Below are positions 52,758 to 61,929 of a stretch of 61,929 nucleotides of DNA, in pieces (the first letter of the stretch is position 1; each line of letters begins with the position of its first letter). Made by a program: the position numbers and the translations under genes. Under the pieces are notes generated by a model that saw only the letters and a list, made by a program, of their open reading frames with translations, was not told where the DNA came from and did not search any database. The stretch covers positions 1-61,929 of the forward strand of contig JAQUYA010000005.1 of assembly GCA_028692055.1 (NCBI GenBank), given 5' to 3'. Source of the DNA: Lachnospiraceae bacterium. Lineage in GTDB: Bacteria > Bacillota > Clostridia > Lachnospirales > Lachnospiraceae.

Positions 52758-55700
52758 CTACATCATATCGAACAGGCTCAGCTGGTTGGTTTCCGGCAGG
52801 TCACCCAATAGCCCGAGTTCTGCCATCAGGTCAATGACCGTCTTACTTGCTTTGGTACGCACACGGAAATCATCCTTGGACAGGAAAGGACCGTCCTTGG
52901 CTGCTTCTACAATCGCATCTGCCGCTTTTTCGCCAAGTCCTTCGATACTGTTCAGGGAAGGCATGATTTTATTATCTATTACCTGAAACAAACGGGACTC
53001 TGCACGAAATATATCAATTTTCTCAAATTCAAATCCTCTTGCATACATTTCCTGTACCAGCTTCATATCCTTTGCAACATCCTGCTCCTTCTTGGAAAGG
53101 GAATCGGAACGCCGTTTAAAATCAGCAATATTCATTTCCAGATGCTTCTGTCCCTGGCACATGATTTCATAAGAAAAACCATTTGCACGTATGCTAAAGA
53201 ATGCTGCATAATACGCCAGTGGATAGTTTACTTTGCAATATGCAATACGCCATGCCATCATAACATAGGCCGCGGCATGTGCTTTCGGGAACATATACTT
53301 GATTTTCTTACAGGACCAGATGTACCAATCCGGTACATTTGCTGCCGTCATGGCTTCCTCCCATTCCGGTTTTAAGCCCTTTCCTTTACGCACACTCTCC
53401 ATAATCGTAAAAGCAAGACTGCTTTCCACACCCATATGAATCAGATAAACCATGATATCATCACGGGTACAAATGGCGGTCGAAATCGTTGCTTTTCCTT
53501 CTTCAATCAAGGTCTGTGCGTTTCCAAGCCATACGTCGGTACCATGAGATAATCCAGAAATACGAATCAAATCCGAAAAGGTCTGTGGCTTCGTATCAAT
53601 TAACATCTGTATAGTAAATTCTGTTGCAAACTCTGGAACGCCCAACGCACCTAACGGACAACCGTCGATTTGGTCTGGTGTAATACCCAGTGCCTTCGTA
53701 TTCTTGAATAAGGACATAACCTGTTTATCGTCTAACGGAATCTGCACTGGATCAATACCCGTTAAATCCTGCAGCATACGAATCATCGTCGGATCGTCGT
53801 GTCCGAGAATGTCTAATTTCAGCAGGTTATGGTCAATGGAGTGATAATCGAAATGTGTTGTTATCGTATCAGTTGTCATATCATTCGCTGGATGTTGTAC
53901 TGGGGTAAAGGAGCAGATATCCTCACCTACAGGCAATACCACGATACCACCCGGATGCTGTCCAGTCGTTCTCCGAACCCCCACGCAGCCTTCCAAAATA
54001 CGGTTAATCTCACTGATACGCTTTCTCTGTCCACGTTCCTCATAATAATTCTTCACATAGCCAAATGCAGTCTTATCTGCCAGCGTACCAATGGTTCCTG
54101 CGCGGAAAGTCTGTCCATAGCCAAAAATAACTTCCGTGTATTTATGTGCCTTACTCTGATATTCTCCCGAGAAATTAAGGTCTATATCCGGCTCCTTATC
54201 TCCCTTAAATCCAAGGAAGGTCTCAAATGGAATATCAAAACCGTCTTTTACCAGATTTTCTCCGCACACAGGGCATACTCGGCTTGGCATATCCACACCG
54301 GAACCCCCAGAGAATGCTTTCACTTCCTCTGAATCAAAATCACTATAATGACATTTCAAACAATAGTAATGCGGTGACAGAGAGTTAACCTCTGTAATTC
54401 CCGCCATGTTGGCTACAAACGAGGAACCAACTGAGCCACGGGAACCAACCAGATAACCATCTTCTACGGATTTCCATACCAATTTCTGCGCAATAATATA
54501 CATGACTGCAAATCCATTTGTAATAATGGAATGCAACTCTTTTTTTAATCGTTCCTCTACAATCACAGGTAATTTTTCTCCGTATAATTCATGCGCACGA
54601 TTGTAACAAATATCCGTTAAAGTTTTATCACTGTCTTCAATAATCGGCGGACATTTATCCGGGCGTACCGGCGATAACCATTCCACCATATCTGCAATTT
54701 TATTGGTATTGGTAATGACTACTTCTTCTGCCTTATCACTTCCAAGATATGCAAATTCCTCCAGCATCTCTTCTGTTGTACGTAGGTACAATGGTGCCTG
54801 GTCATCTGAATCCTTGAAGCCTTTTCCTGCCATTATGATACGCCGGTACACTTCGTCTTCCGGGTCAAGGAAATGTACATCGCAGGTCGCTACTACCGGT
54901 TTATGAAATTGCTCCCCCAATGCAACAATTTTCTTATTGATTGCCATGATATCCTCCATAGACTGGATATTTTCAATTCTATCCGAAGCAATCATAAATT
55001 TATTGTTACCCAAAGGTTGTATTTCAAAATAATCATAGAAAGCAGCTAATCTCGCAATCTCCGTATCAGATTTTCCTTCCAGAATCGCACGGTACAGCTC
55101 CCCTGCCTCACAGGCACTTCCCAGTATCAGCCCCTCTTTGTATTTCAAATAAACACTCTTTGGAATCTTCGGCCGTTTATTAAAATAATGCAAATGCGAC
55201 TCCGATACCAAATGATATAGATTGGTACGTCCAATCGTATTCTGTGCCAGAATAATGGCGTGGAATGAAGGTAATTTTCGTATTGCCTGAATGCTGGATT
55301 TACCAAGCTCATTAACCTGTTGTAGATTTTCTATCTTTTCTTCCTGTAGCATTGGTATGAATTTCTGAAAAATTTCAGCCGTTGCTGCCGCATCATCTAC
55401 CGCACGATGGTGGTTTTCTAAGGATACATTCATAAACTTTGCAACGGAATCCAGCGTATATTTGGAATGATTTGGCAAAAGCAATCTGGCAAGTGCAACC
55501 GTATCCACATAGGTATAATCTGCTTTCAGTCCCAGTCTCTTTGCATTTTCCAGAATAAAGCTCATATCAAAGTTTGCATTATGGGCAACCAAAACCGTAT
55601 CCTGGCAAAATTCCATAAATTGGGGAAGTATCACATCTATCATAGGTGCATCAATTACCATGCTGTCATTGATCCCGGTCAGTTTTTCAATCCGAAATGG

Positions 55701-57284
55701 AATTGGTACATCCGGATTCACAAAGGTAGAAAAGCGGTCAACAATTTCTCCCGCAGTCACCTTGACTGCGCCGATTTCAATAATGCGATTCTGCATTGGT
55801 GAGAAACCGGTGGTTTCCAAATCGAATACTACATAGGTTTCCGCCAGTCCCTGTCCCTTACAGTTGGTTACGATTTCAATCAGGTCATCAACGATATAAG
55901 CCTCCACTCCATAGATAACCTTAAAGGTGTCCCCTCGCTCTAGTGCATGATTGGCCTCCGTTGCCGCCTGCACATTTCCATGGTCGGTAATAGCAATAGC
56001 CTGCATGCCCCATTTTTTGGCACGGTTTACAATACTCTTTGCGTCGGAAACGCCATCCATATCACTCATCTTCGTATGACAATGGAGTTCCACCCTCTTA
56101 CGCGCACTATTATCCATGCGCCCTGTCGTGAAATCACCGATTTTCTTTACGCCGACAATGGAACCAATCGTAAGCTCACTGTCAAATTTATCAATCATGG
56201 TAACACCTTTGATTTTCACAAAAGCACCTACCTTAATCTCCTGTGTTAATTCTGGTACCTGATCATTATGTGTGAACATTTTAACAGTCATGGTATCAGT
56301 AAAATCCGTAATGTCAAAAATTAAAATAGTCTTTTCATTTCGGATTTCGCGCATATCAAAAGCACGTATTTTGCCTCGGATTACTACTTCACCCATTTCG
56401 CCCTGTATCTCTTCAATGGCGATTGGTTCATCCTCAAAATCACGTCCATAAATCACATCCGGGTTATCCGACTTCTGCGGACCTCTTCCAAAGCTGCTGC
56501 GTCCTTTCCACTCCTTTTTAAATCCGCCATTTCCACCAAATTTCTTTGGTTCTTCCTTTGGTGCTGGTTTTGGATTGGAAGGCAGTATAGAGTCTTCCGG
56601 TTTTCCTTCCACGGGGGAAACCATTGCAGTACCTTCCCCAGAGGACGGTCCACCCTCTCCATCTTCGTCATTCCTTTGTATGCTAGTGCCCGCCCTTTCC
56701 ATGATTTCTGCTACCTGGCGCTTTATCTTAATGTCATCGTCTTCGGTATGTGCCGAACTTGTTTTTTCTTTAAAAGCCGTCTGTATCTGAATAGAAAATC
56801 CAAATCGTTCGTTAAAGATTTTCTCTAAGATACGCACTAGTTCTTCGGATTTTCCTTGTGCAAACACGGAGTCCTCTATGGTGAGAAGCATCGTAGAAGC
56901 ACTCCCGTCTGTTTCCTTTTGGCCATATGAAATATCTGCTTTTTTGAACAGATTGTACTCCACTGGACTGTATTCGCGTAATTCCAATAAGATACTATCT
57001 CTGTAAATATGCATTAATTTTTCCAGGTTATATTGTTCGGACAACTGGTATTTTTCATATATTTTAATGGTTATCGGAACCTTCGGAAATAATTGGTTTT
57101 TTATCTCCTGCTCGATTGCAAAAATCGTTTCCTTTTCTATCAGACGTTCACTTGCTATGTATACACGAATAAAGTCCTTACGTTTAGTAGCGGATACTCG
57201 TTCTACGAGTACCCGCTCCATTAAGTCCTGATATTCTTTTTTTAATTTCAATTGCGGAAATACATCAAAAAATGGTTTTGTCAT
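52758..57284 (-). CDS. polC: DNA polymerase III alpha subunit, PolC type
   Basis: The leading-strand replicase of Firmicutes. A TTG at 57305 opens the frame, but the ATG at 57284 (MTKPFFDVFPQLKL) with AAAGGGATGG upstream is preferred, giving 1508 residues. In order: N-terminal domain, Gly/Pro-rich linker (about 205-275), OB fold (VVIRGKIRAFDMREI), PHP domain (HCHTKMSDMDG), DEDDh proofreading exonuclease (VVFDLETTGFSP; LVAHNANFDMSF), the rest of PHP, and polymerase with a CxxC-type zinc site (CLKCHY; CPVCGE) and DIDLNFSG. It follows ispG by about 40 bp. Confidence 0.97.
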   Translation of the reverse strand: MTKPFFDVFPQLKLKKEYQDLMERVLVERVSATKRKDFIRVYIASERLIEKETIFAIEQEIKNQLFPKVPITIKIYEKYQLSEQYNLEKLMHIYRDSILLELREYSPVEYNLFKKADISYGQKETDGSASTMLLTIEDSVFAQGKSEELVRILEKIFNERFGFSIQIQTAFKEKTSSAHTEDDDIKIKRQVAEIMERAGTSIQRNDEDGEGGPSSGEGTAMVSPVEGKPEDSILPSNPKPAPKEEPKKFGGNGGFKKEWKGRSSFGRGPQKSDNPDVIYGRDFEDEPIAIEEIQGEMGEVVIRGKIRAFDMREIRNEKTILIFDITDFTDTMTVKMFTHNDQVPELTQEIKVGAFVKIKGVTMIDKFDSELTIGSIVGVKKIGDFTTGRMDNSARKRVELHCHTKMSDMDGVSDAKSIVNRAKKWGMQAIAITDHGNVQAATEANHALERGDTFKVIYGVEAYIVDDLIEIVTNCKGQGLAETYVVFDLETTGFSPMQNRIIEIGAVKVTAGEIVDRFSTFVNPDVPIPFRIEKLTGINDSMVIDAPMIDVILPQFMEFCQDTVLVAHNANFDMSFILENAKRLGLKADYTYVDTVALARLLLPNHSKYTLDSVAKFMNVSLENHHRAVDDAAATAEIFQKFIPMLQEEKIENLQQVNELGKSSIQAIRKLPSFHAIILAQNTIGRTNLYHLVSESHLHYFNKRPKIPKSVYLKYKEGLILGSACEAGELYRAILEGKSDTEIARLAAFYDYFEIQPLGNNKFMIASDRIENIQSMEDIMAINKKIVALGEQFHKPVVATCDVHFLDPEDEVYRRIIMAGKGFKDSDDQAPLYLRTTEEMLEEFAYLGSDKAEEVVITNTNKIADMVEWLSPVRPDKCPPIIEDSDKTLTDICYNRAHELYGEKLPVIVEERLKKELHSIITNGFAVMYIIAQKLVWKSVEDGYLVGSRGSVGSSFVANMAGITEVNSLSPHYYCLKCHYSDFDSEEVKAFSGGSGVDMPSRVCPVCGENLVKDGFDIPFETFLGFKGDKEPDIDLNFSGEYQSKAHKYTEVIFGYGQTFRAGTIGTLADKTAFGYVKNYYEERGQRKRISEINRILEGCVGVRRTTGQHPGGIVVLPVGEDICSFTPVQHPANDMTTDTITTHFDYHSIDHNLLKLDILGHDDPTMIRMLQDLTGIDPVQIPLDDKQVMSLFKNTKALGITPDQIDGCPLGALGVPEFATEFTIQMLIDTKPQTFSDLIRISGLSHGTDVWLGNAQTLIEEGKATISTAICTRDDIMVYLIHMGVESSLAFTIMESVRKGKGLKPEWEEAMTAANVPDWYIWSCKKIKYMFPKAHAAAYVMMAWRIAYCKVNYPLAYYAAFFSIRANGFSYEIMCQGQKHLEMNIADFKRRSDSLSKKEQDVAKDMKLVQEMYARGFEFEKIDIFRAESRLFQVIDNKIMPSLNSIEGLGEKAADAIVEAAKDGPFLSKDDFRVRTKASKTVIDLMAELGLLGDLPETNQLSLFDMM

Positions 57285-57322
57285 TCTGAAACCATCCCTT
57301 TCCAACTCTTATATCGCAAAAC

Positions 57323-58378
57323 CTATGCCTGCCAGTTTAGCAATTCTTCGCGTAACGTACTTAATAATTCTGCTTCCGGAACCTTTCGAATTATTTCACC
57401 CTTTTTAATCAAAAGTCCTTCCCCGATACCACCTGCAATTCCGATATCTGCTTCCTTCGCCTCGCCCGGTCCATTTACTACACAACCCATAACAGCTACT
57501 TTGATATCCAGTGGAATATCTGCTACCATATTCTCCACCTGCGTTGCCAGACCAATTAAATCAATGCGTGTTCTGCCACAGGTTGGACAGGATACGACTT
57601 CGATTCCGCCCTTTCGTAATCCCAGAGTACGCAAAATCAGCTTTGCAGATTTCACCTCTTCTACCGGGTCACCGGTCAAAGATACCCGAATCGTATCGCC
57701 GATACCTTCATGCAGCATGATACCCAGCCCAATGGACGATTTGATATTTCCACTGGTAATGGTTCCTGCTTCGGTAATGCCGACATGTAATGGATAGCTG
57801 GTCTTCGTTACCAGTAATTCATGTGCCTTTACGCACATTAACACATCCGAAGATTTGATACTGATAACCATATTGTCATAACCCAGATTCTCAATTATTT
57901 TTACCTTGTCAAGCGCACTTTCTACGATACCCTCTGCGGTAACTCCATGATATTTTTCAACCAGTTCTTTTTCCAAAGAGCCACTGTTCACGCCTACACG
58001 AATTGGGATATTCCGTTCCTTTGCCACATCCACAACTGCCTTCACACGGTCTGTGCTTCCGATATTTCCCGGATTGATACGAATCTTATCTGCACCATTT
58101 TCCATTGCTGCAATTGCCATTTTATAATCAAAATGAATATCCGCTACCAACGGAATCTGGATTTCTTTCTTAATTTCTTTGATTGCCCGTGCCGCTTCTT
58201 CTGTTGGAACCGTGCAGCGGATAATGTCACAGCCAGCCGCCTCCAGGCGGTGAATCTGCTCAACGGTAGCTCGTACATCTTCCGTTCTTGTATTCGTCAT
58301 GGATTGTATCAAAATTGGGTTGCCCCCACCGATTACTCTGTTTCCAATATAAATTACTTTCGTATGCTCTCTATACAT
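57323..58378 (-). CDS. ispG: (E)-4-hydroxy-3-methylbut-2-enyl-diphosphate synthase
   Basis: A [4Fe-4S] enzyme of the MEP pathway making HMBPP. The frame reaches 58414, but the ATG at 58378 (MYREHTKVIYIGN) follows the hairpin-GGGAG cassette, giving 351 residues. The cluster ligands are in SCPTCGRTRID and GCVVNGPGEAKEADIG. It is located between the kinase gene and polC in the conserved dxr-rseP-ispG-polC region. Confidence 0.95.
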   Translation of the reverse strand: MYREHTKVIYIGNRVIGGGNPILIQSMTNTRTEDVRATVEQIHRLEAAGCDIIRCTVPTEEAARAIKEIKKEIQIPLVADIHFDYKMAIAAMENGADKIRINPGNIGSTDRVKAVVDVAKERNIPIRVGVNSGSLEKELVEKYHGVTAEGIVESALDKVKIIENLGYDNMVISIKSSDVLMCVKAHELLVTKTSYPLHVGITEAGTITSGNIKSSIGLGIMLHEGIGDTIRVSLTGDPVEEVKSAKLILRTLGLRKGGIEVVSCPTCGRTRIDLIGLATQVENMVADIPLDIKVAVMGCVVNGPGEAKEADIGIAGGIGEGLLIKKGEIIRKVPEAELLSTLREELLNWQA

Positions 58379-58381
58379 TCT

Positions 58382-58416
58382 TAGCTCCCATCTGCGACCT
58401 TTGGCCGCGTGCAAAT
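58382..58416 (-). promoter_or_regulatory. Hairpin plus Shine-Dalgarno cassette before ispG
   Basis: The coding strand reads CACGCGGCCAAAGGTCGC (stem GCGGCC/GGTCGC with one G-U), then AGATGGGAGCTAAGA and ATG. It is the closest relative of the deoB cassette. Confidence 0.6.
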
Positions 58417-58477
58417 CAAGAGATTGAAATTTCTTTCACTTAACTATATTCAAGTCTATCATAGGCATATTTTAGTG

Positions 58478-59608
58478 TCAAGAAATCTGCTTCTCTTTAT
58501 CTGTCCGCAAAATACTTATTTCCTGTCTGTAAAAATGCATGTTTTGAACACTTCTTTCCAACAGAAATTTCCTTATAAAAAGCGCAGCGACGGCACAGAT
58601 AATACCTGTCACAAGCAAACCATGACTCATATCTGCCGCATTTGCAATATACCTATTTATTTCTATTGCCGGCAGCCATACCGCACCCAATGTAGTCATT
58701 TCATAGAGGATATAAATGCCCATTATCATACCCTGATACCGCAATTCTGTTTTTTTATAGTTCGTTAAATCTTTCTTTATTTCACTACAGGTTTGGTAAC
58801 GTTTCTCTGGGTTTTCTCTGGTGCACCGCTCAATGATTCTTTCGATTCCAACGGATAAACTACTGTCAGTTCGTCGAATCGGCTGCAATTCAAATCCCGG
58901 CATATTCGGATTTCTTCCCGTTATCATATAGTACAGAGTAATACCCAGACTATATATGTCACATCTTGTATCCACTGCTTTTCCCCTCTGCAGCAGCTCC
59001 GGTGCGAGATAACCTCTGGTTCCCATTATTTTACTTATTGCATTTTTCTTATTCTTCGTATCGCTTTCTGTAATTGCAGAGCCAAAATCCACCAGCTTTA
59101 TATTCTTATCCTGTGTTATCAATAGATTGGCCGGTTTGATATCCCCATGAATCATTGCCGGATGTCTTCCATGTAAGTATTCCAATACTTCCACGATTTG
59201 TATTCCCCATCGAAGGACTTCTTTTTCCGACAGAGGTCCATACTTTTGCAGGTACATTTCAAGATTTATTCCATCGATATATTCCATTATCATAGCAATA
59301 CAGATGTCTTCCTTCTTTTTTGATATAAGCAGCTTCGCTATTTTTTCTGACACAATAAAGGCATCGGACAACATAGGCAGTCTTTCATGCCTGACTTTAC
59401 ACAGCGCCACTATTTCCGACTGCATATGCAGTTCTTCACTTTTCGTATTCTCCACCTTGGATTGCTTCCATTCCGGTTTTCTCATCAGAAACAGTTTCAT
59501 TGCCCATATCTTATCAATATGCAGGTCACGTACCAGATACACGCTTCCCTGACCACCACTTCCCAGCGGTCTTATCAGTTGATATTTATTTTGCATGATT
59601 ATGTGCAT
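58478..59608 (-). CDS. Membrane-anchored Ser/Thr protein kinase
   Basis: A 376-residue Hanks-type kinase. The glycine loop GSGGQGSV is at 16-23 and Lys38 in AMK. The catalytic loop HGDIKPANLL (154-163) has HGD in place of the usual HRD. DFG is at 174-176 and APE at 202-204. The domain ends at about 285 and is followed by two hydrophobic segments (about 299-317 and 332-352), with no PASTA or other extracellular sensor. It starts 2 bp after the PP2C-like gene and the two should be co-expressed. The pair is inserted between rseP and ispG. It differs from the usual prkC-prpC pair, which has PASTA domains. Confidence 0.87.
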   Translation of the reverse strand: MHIIMQNKYQLIRPLGSGGQGSVYLVRDLHIDKIWAMKLFLMRKPEWKQSKVENTKSEELHMQSEIVALCKVRHERLPMLSDAFIVSEKIAKLLISKKKEDICIAMIMEYIDGINLEMYLQKYGPLSEKEVLRWGIQIVEVLEYLHGRHPAMIHGDIKPANLLITQDKNIKLVDFGSAITESDTKNKKNAISKIMGTRGYLAPELLQRGKAVDTRCDIYSLGITLYYMITGRNPNMPGFELQPIRRTDSSLSVGIERIIERCTRENPEKRYQTCSEIKKDLTNYKKTELRYQGMIMGIYILYEMTTLGAVWLPAIEINRYIANAADMSHGLLVTGIICAVAALFIRKFLLERSVQNMHFYRQEISILRTDKEKQIS

Positions 59609-59610
59609 AT

Positions 59611-60252
59611 TTATCTTTCCCTCCTGACATAAACTGCAGAGATTGCTCCTTTTTCACCGCGCTGCCGATTTCGTCCACCTACCTCATACAGGCGTTTTTC
59701 GACTCCTGTTTTTTGCAGTCCTGCACGATTCTTAAATAATTCTTCTAACACTTCCCGTGGAGTACGTACATAAAATCCATCACTGCATATTAAAAATGCT
59801 TCATTCTTTTTATAAAAACCGCGCCTGTATCCCGTTAATTCTCTCATTTGATTTCCGAGTTTATAAACTCTGTTATCCCCCGTATGAAAGACATAATACT
59901 GTTTACAGGTCAGTAATAAAACAGACAATGTATAGTTCATCGGTACCTGATTCTCTGCACTAAATTCTTTTAATTTTCTTTCTATTGTATAAATAATTCT
60001 TTTTATAGATTTTCCCACTCTACGGGAAAACAGATTTATTTGGAGCATTGGAATCGCCTCCTTATAAAACCACTTCGTGAGTTCTTCCACAACATAGCCG
60101 CTGACTATTTCCCCTTTCTGCATGTATCCTCCATCACAGATGCATGCCATACAAAGAGGACCTTTTTTCGTTGTTACACTTTGTATCGAAATAGAATCCC
60201 GATTCACCCCGAACTCTCCAGCCTCCCAATAATGTGCCGCCCAGAAATGCAT
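59611..60252 (-). CDS. PP2C-like (PPM) protein, possibly degenerate
   Basis: A 213-residue protein recognisable as PPM fold: GVNRDS (Asp19), CICDGGYM (Asp40), a GDNR motif (HTGDNRVYKL) and ICSDGFYV. The last metal motif, normally DN-I/V-T, reads EKGAISAVYV here, so one metal ligand appears to be missing. It may be a weak phosphatase, a pseudo-phosphatase that binds kinase substrates, or a divergent active form. AAAGGAGGTAG precedes the ATG. It is the partner of the downstream kinase gene. Confidence 0.65.
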   Translation of the reverse strand: MHFWAAHYWEAGEFGVNRDSISIQSVTTKKGPLCMACICDGGYMQKGEIVSGYVVEELTKWFYKEAIPMLQINLFSRRVGKSIKRIIYTIERKLKEFSAENQVPMNYTLSVLLLTCKQYYVFHTGDNRVYKLGNQMRELTGYRRGFYKKNEAFLICSDGFYVRTPREVLEELFKNRAGLQKTGVEKRLYEVGGRNRQRGEKGAISAVYVRRER

Positions 60253-60305
60253 AAACTACCTCCTTTTTTTATTCTTTTATTTAAATGTTACCCAATTAGG
60301 AATAG

Positions 60306-60323
60306 TTGAGAAGAATTTCTCAA
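60306..60323. promoter_or_regulatory. Inverted repeat upstream of the PP2C-like gene
   Basis: TTGAGAA and TTCTCAA are separated by 4 bases, about 55 bp before the PP2C-like ATG. On the minus strand a TATAAT lies upstream of it near 60340. It could be an operator or a small hairpin. Confidence 0.3.
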
Positions 60324-60356
60324 AGATATTACTTAAAGATTATATTACTATGAAGG

Positions 60357-60426
60357 AGCGTCTGAGGACGCTGGCATTTGTGAAAAGAATAATCGAATAT
60401 TCTGCTGCACAAATACCACTACGTCA
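60357..60426. other. Two hairpins between rseP and the PP2C-like gene
   Basis: AGCGTC-TGAG-GACGCT is followed by a longer hairpin with arms TGGCATTTGTG and CACAAATACCA, and an inner AGAATA/TATTCT. They may terminate the dxr-rseP unit. The 239-bp gap shows no gene. Confidence 0.4.
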
Positions 60427-60491
60427 GAACTCAAGCGAAAACATCTCCTGGATAGAAATTATCTGACTGCATTTTTTCATTACAATTACCA

Positions 60492-61571
60492 TTACCTGAA
60501 CAAACGCATAATGTCGTTATACATTACAAATACCATTAGAAGCATTAGAACCACAAATCCAATGAAATGAACCACACCTTCTTTTTCCGGCGGAATTGGT
60601 TTGCCTCGCACAACTTCTATTAAAAGAAATACCAGTCTTCCTCCATCTAATGCCGGAAGTGGTAACAGGTTCAGCACTCCGAGATTTACGCTTAAAAGAA
60701 TGGCAATATTAATCATCGTCAATACTACTGTCGGTAGTCCCATCGGTTTGGTTTCCTCAATGGTTTCCCCGATTACCTGCGCGATTCCGACTGGTCCTGC
60801 CAGATCATCTGCCTTTACCTGGCCCTGGAACATCATACCCAGACTCTTGAAGGTAGAAATCAACCAATAGCGAACCTCGTAATAACCATATTTGATTACT
60901 TCCAGGTTCTTACATTTTGTATATTCTCCTGCCCCCTGCAAGCCAATATAATAGCGTCCTGTTTCAGAATCGTATGCCGGTTTAATCTGTGTCGTATAGT
61001 TTTTTCCATCACGTGCATACTCGATTTCCAGATTTTCTCCACGGTTTGCATAGGAAATCAGACTTACTTCCCGATATAAATGAATTCGTTCGCCATTGAT
61101 TCGAAGAATCGTATCACCTGCCTGTATTCCCGCCTCGGCTGCCGGATATCCTTCCATCGTTCCCATGATAACCGGTTTATCAGTTGCCCCAAATCCAACG
61201 ACAATCAGTGATAGCAGAAATGCTAATAAAATATTGAAAAATGGGCCTGCAAAAACAGTCGAAATTCTTCCCCAAACACTTGCACTTTGAAAGGTTCCTT
61301 CCACTTCCTTTTTTGGCCGTCCCTCTATTTCTCCGTACATTTCACTGGTAATACCATCTTCCCCTTCAAACATACATGCACCACCAATGGGTAACAATTT
61401 CAAGGTATACATGGTTTCTTTTCCCTTATGCCGCAGAATGGTAGGTCCCATACCTACGGAAAATTCAACGACATGAATACCATTTTTCTTAGCTAACAGA
61501 AAATGTCCCAATTCATGTGAAATAACAACAATACTAAATATTAATACAAATACAATAATTGTAACTATCAA
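60492..61571 (-). CDS. rseP: RIP metalloprotease RseP (site-2 protease)
   Basis: An intramembrane zinc protease that cleaves membrane-bound regulators such as anti-sigma factors. The frame reaches 61634, but a TTG at 61571 (IVTIIVFVLIFSIVVISHELGHF) with GGGTGA upstream fits the family N-terminus; the start is uncertain. Motifs: HELGH in the first helix, a PDZ domain (about 165-250, GYPAAEAGIQAGDTILRINGE) and NLLPLPALDGGRL in the last part. It follows dxr. An ECF sigma/anti-sigma pair elsewhere in the window could be a substrate system, but nothing shows it. Confidence 0.92.
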   Translation of the reverse strand: MIVTIIVFVLIFSIVVISHELGHFLLAKKNGIHVVEFSVGMGPTILRHKGKETMYTLKLLPIGGACMFEGEDGITSEMYGEIEGRPKKEVEGTFQSASVWGRISTVFAGPFFNILLAFLLSLIVVGFGATDKPVIMGTMEGYPAAEAGIQAGDTILRINGERIHLYREVSLISYANRGENLEIEYARDGKNYTTQIKPAYDSETGRYYIGLQGAGEYTKCKNLEVIKYGYYEVRYWLISTFKSLGMMFQGQVKADDLAGPVGIAQVIGETIEETKPMGLPTVVLTMINIAILLSVNLGVLNLLPLPALDGGRLVFLLIEVVRGKPIPPEKEGVVHFIGFVVLMLLMVFVMYNDIMRLFR

Positions 61572-61602
61572 TTCATCACCCGCTTCTACTTTCTGCCTAT
61601 TC

Positions 61603-61929
61603 TCATTTTGCAAAATGTGTATCGATGAATTCATACACTTGCGCTTCCGTCTGAAGTATCTGTTCTACATTTGGATTCATAATTACAGTATGTGCCTGCA
61701 TGGCCTCTTCTATGATCTCTGCAATTTCTAAGAATTTAATCTTTTTATCTAAAAACATTGCAACTGCTTTTTCATTTGCCGCATTTAATGCTGTTGGCAT
61801 GGAACCCCCAATAGTGGCGGCATCAAATGCTAACTGTAATCCGCGGAAGGTTTCTGTATCCGGCTCCTCAAAGGTAATCTGAGCCAAATCATAGAAATCT
61901 ACTCTTTTCCCTTTCATAGGACGTCTGTC
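61603..61929 (-). CDS. dxr: 1-deoxy-D-xylulose 5-phosphate reductoisomerase, C-terminal part
   Basis: The last about 108 codons; the 5' part lies beyond the window. DRRPMKGKRVDFYDL, LTF-like QITFEEPDTETF, AFDAATIGGSMPTALNAANEKAV and the C-terminal helical region match DXR. It catalyses the second MEP step and precedes rseP, as is usual in Firmicutes. The best rseP start (61571) falls after its stop. Confidence 0.93.
   Translation of the reverse strand, partial: DRRPMKGKRVDFYDLAQITFEEPDTETFRGLQLAFDAATIGGSMPTALNAANEKAVAMFLDKKIKFLEIAEIIEEAMQAHTVIMNPNVEQILQTEAQVYEFIDTHFAK

Overview
The window looks like a core-genome segment of an anaerobic, endospore-forming, low-GC Clostridia, most likely family Lachnospiraceae; genus not determined. 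The evidence is gene order and content: a complete spoIIIAA-AH operon, spoIVB next to recN, a PolC-type replicase, an autonomous glycyl-radical protein, an Asn/Gly-rich IF-2, and a glycerol-3-phosphate operon with a DUF1667 protein. Every gene is on the minus strand except one 81-codon gene (grcA-like). Layout is therefore described in the minus-strand direction, from high to low coordinates. No insertion sequence, phage gene, rRNA or CRISPR array was seen.

61929-52758: dxr (partial), rseP, a PP2C-like protein and Ser/Thr kinase pair, ispG and polC. The kinase pair interrupts the usual dxr-rseP-ispG-polC neighbourhood. 52757-46396: glycerol-3-phosphate region (glpP, glpK, a GlpA-like FAD protein, a second flavoprotein, DUF1667), then tRNA-Glu(CTC). 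46268-42301: a class III Fic protein, one intact ECF sigma/anti-sigma pair, a sigma gene that has lost region 4, and two poorly known genes. 41893-39398: AI-2E-type permease, a 6S-like RNA candidate and a YbhN-type membrane protein.

39336-30439: the classical rimP-nusA-ylxR-ylxQ-infB-rbfA-nrnA-truB-ribF translation operon, with a recognisable promoter and a leader hairpin. 30438-29304: a 1.1 kb gene-free stretch filled by two large inverted palindromic elements. 29303-23732: Na/Pi cotransporter, NlpC/P60 hydrolase, rpsO and pnp. 23612-23367: grcA-like (+). 23168-17675: spoIIIA operon. 17519-13460: deoB, prfC and a transglutaminase-like lipoprotein. 13370-2624: asp23-like, nusB, xseA, xseB, ispA, dxs, tlyA, nadK, argR, recN and spoIVB, a well-known Firmicutes cluster. 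2488-1: an HD-GYP protein where spo0A is often found, then two SipW/TasA-type surface proteins and the first codons of another gene.

The most striking non-coding signal is a set of roughly 300-360 bp near-perfect palindromes between genes. Three belong to one family (3956-4259, 41923-42236, 51652-51954) and two to another (29480-29843, 30070-30411). Within each copy the arms are almost perfectly complementary. Between copies the arms differ, and short internal hairpins show compensatory base changes. A second signal is a hairpin-plus-Shine-Dalgarno cassette before nadK, deoB, truB, glpP and ispG. A third is a pair of look-alike nested-hairpin terminators before glpP and the GlpA-like gene, which could be GlpP antitermination targets.
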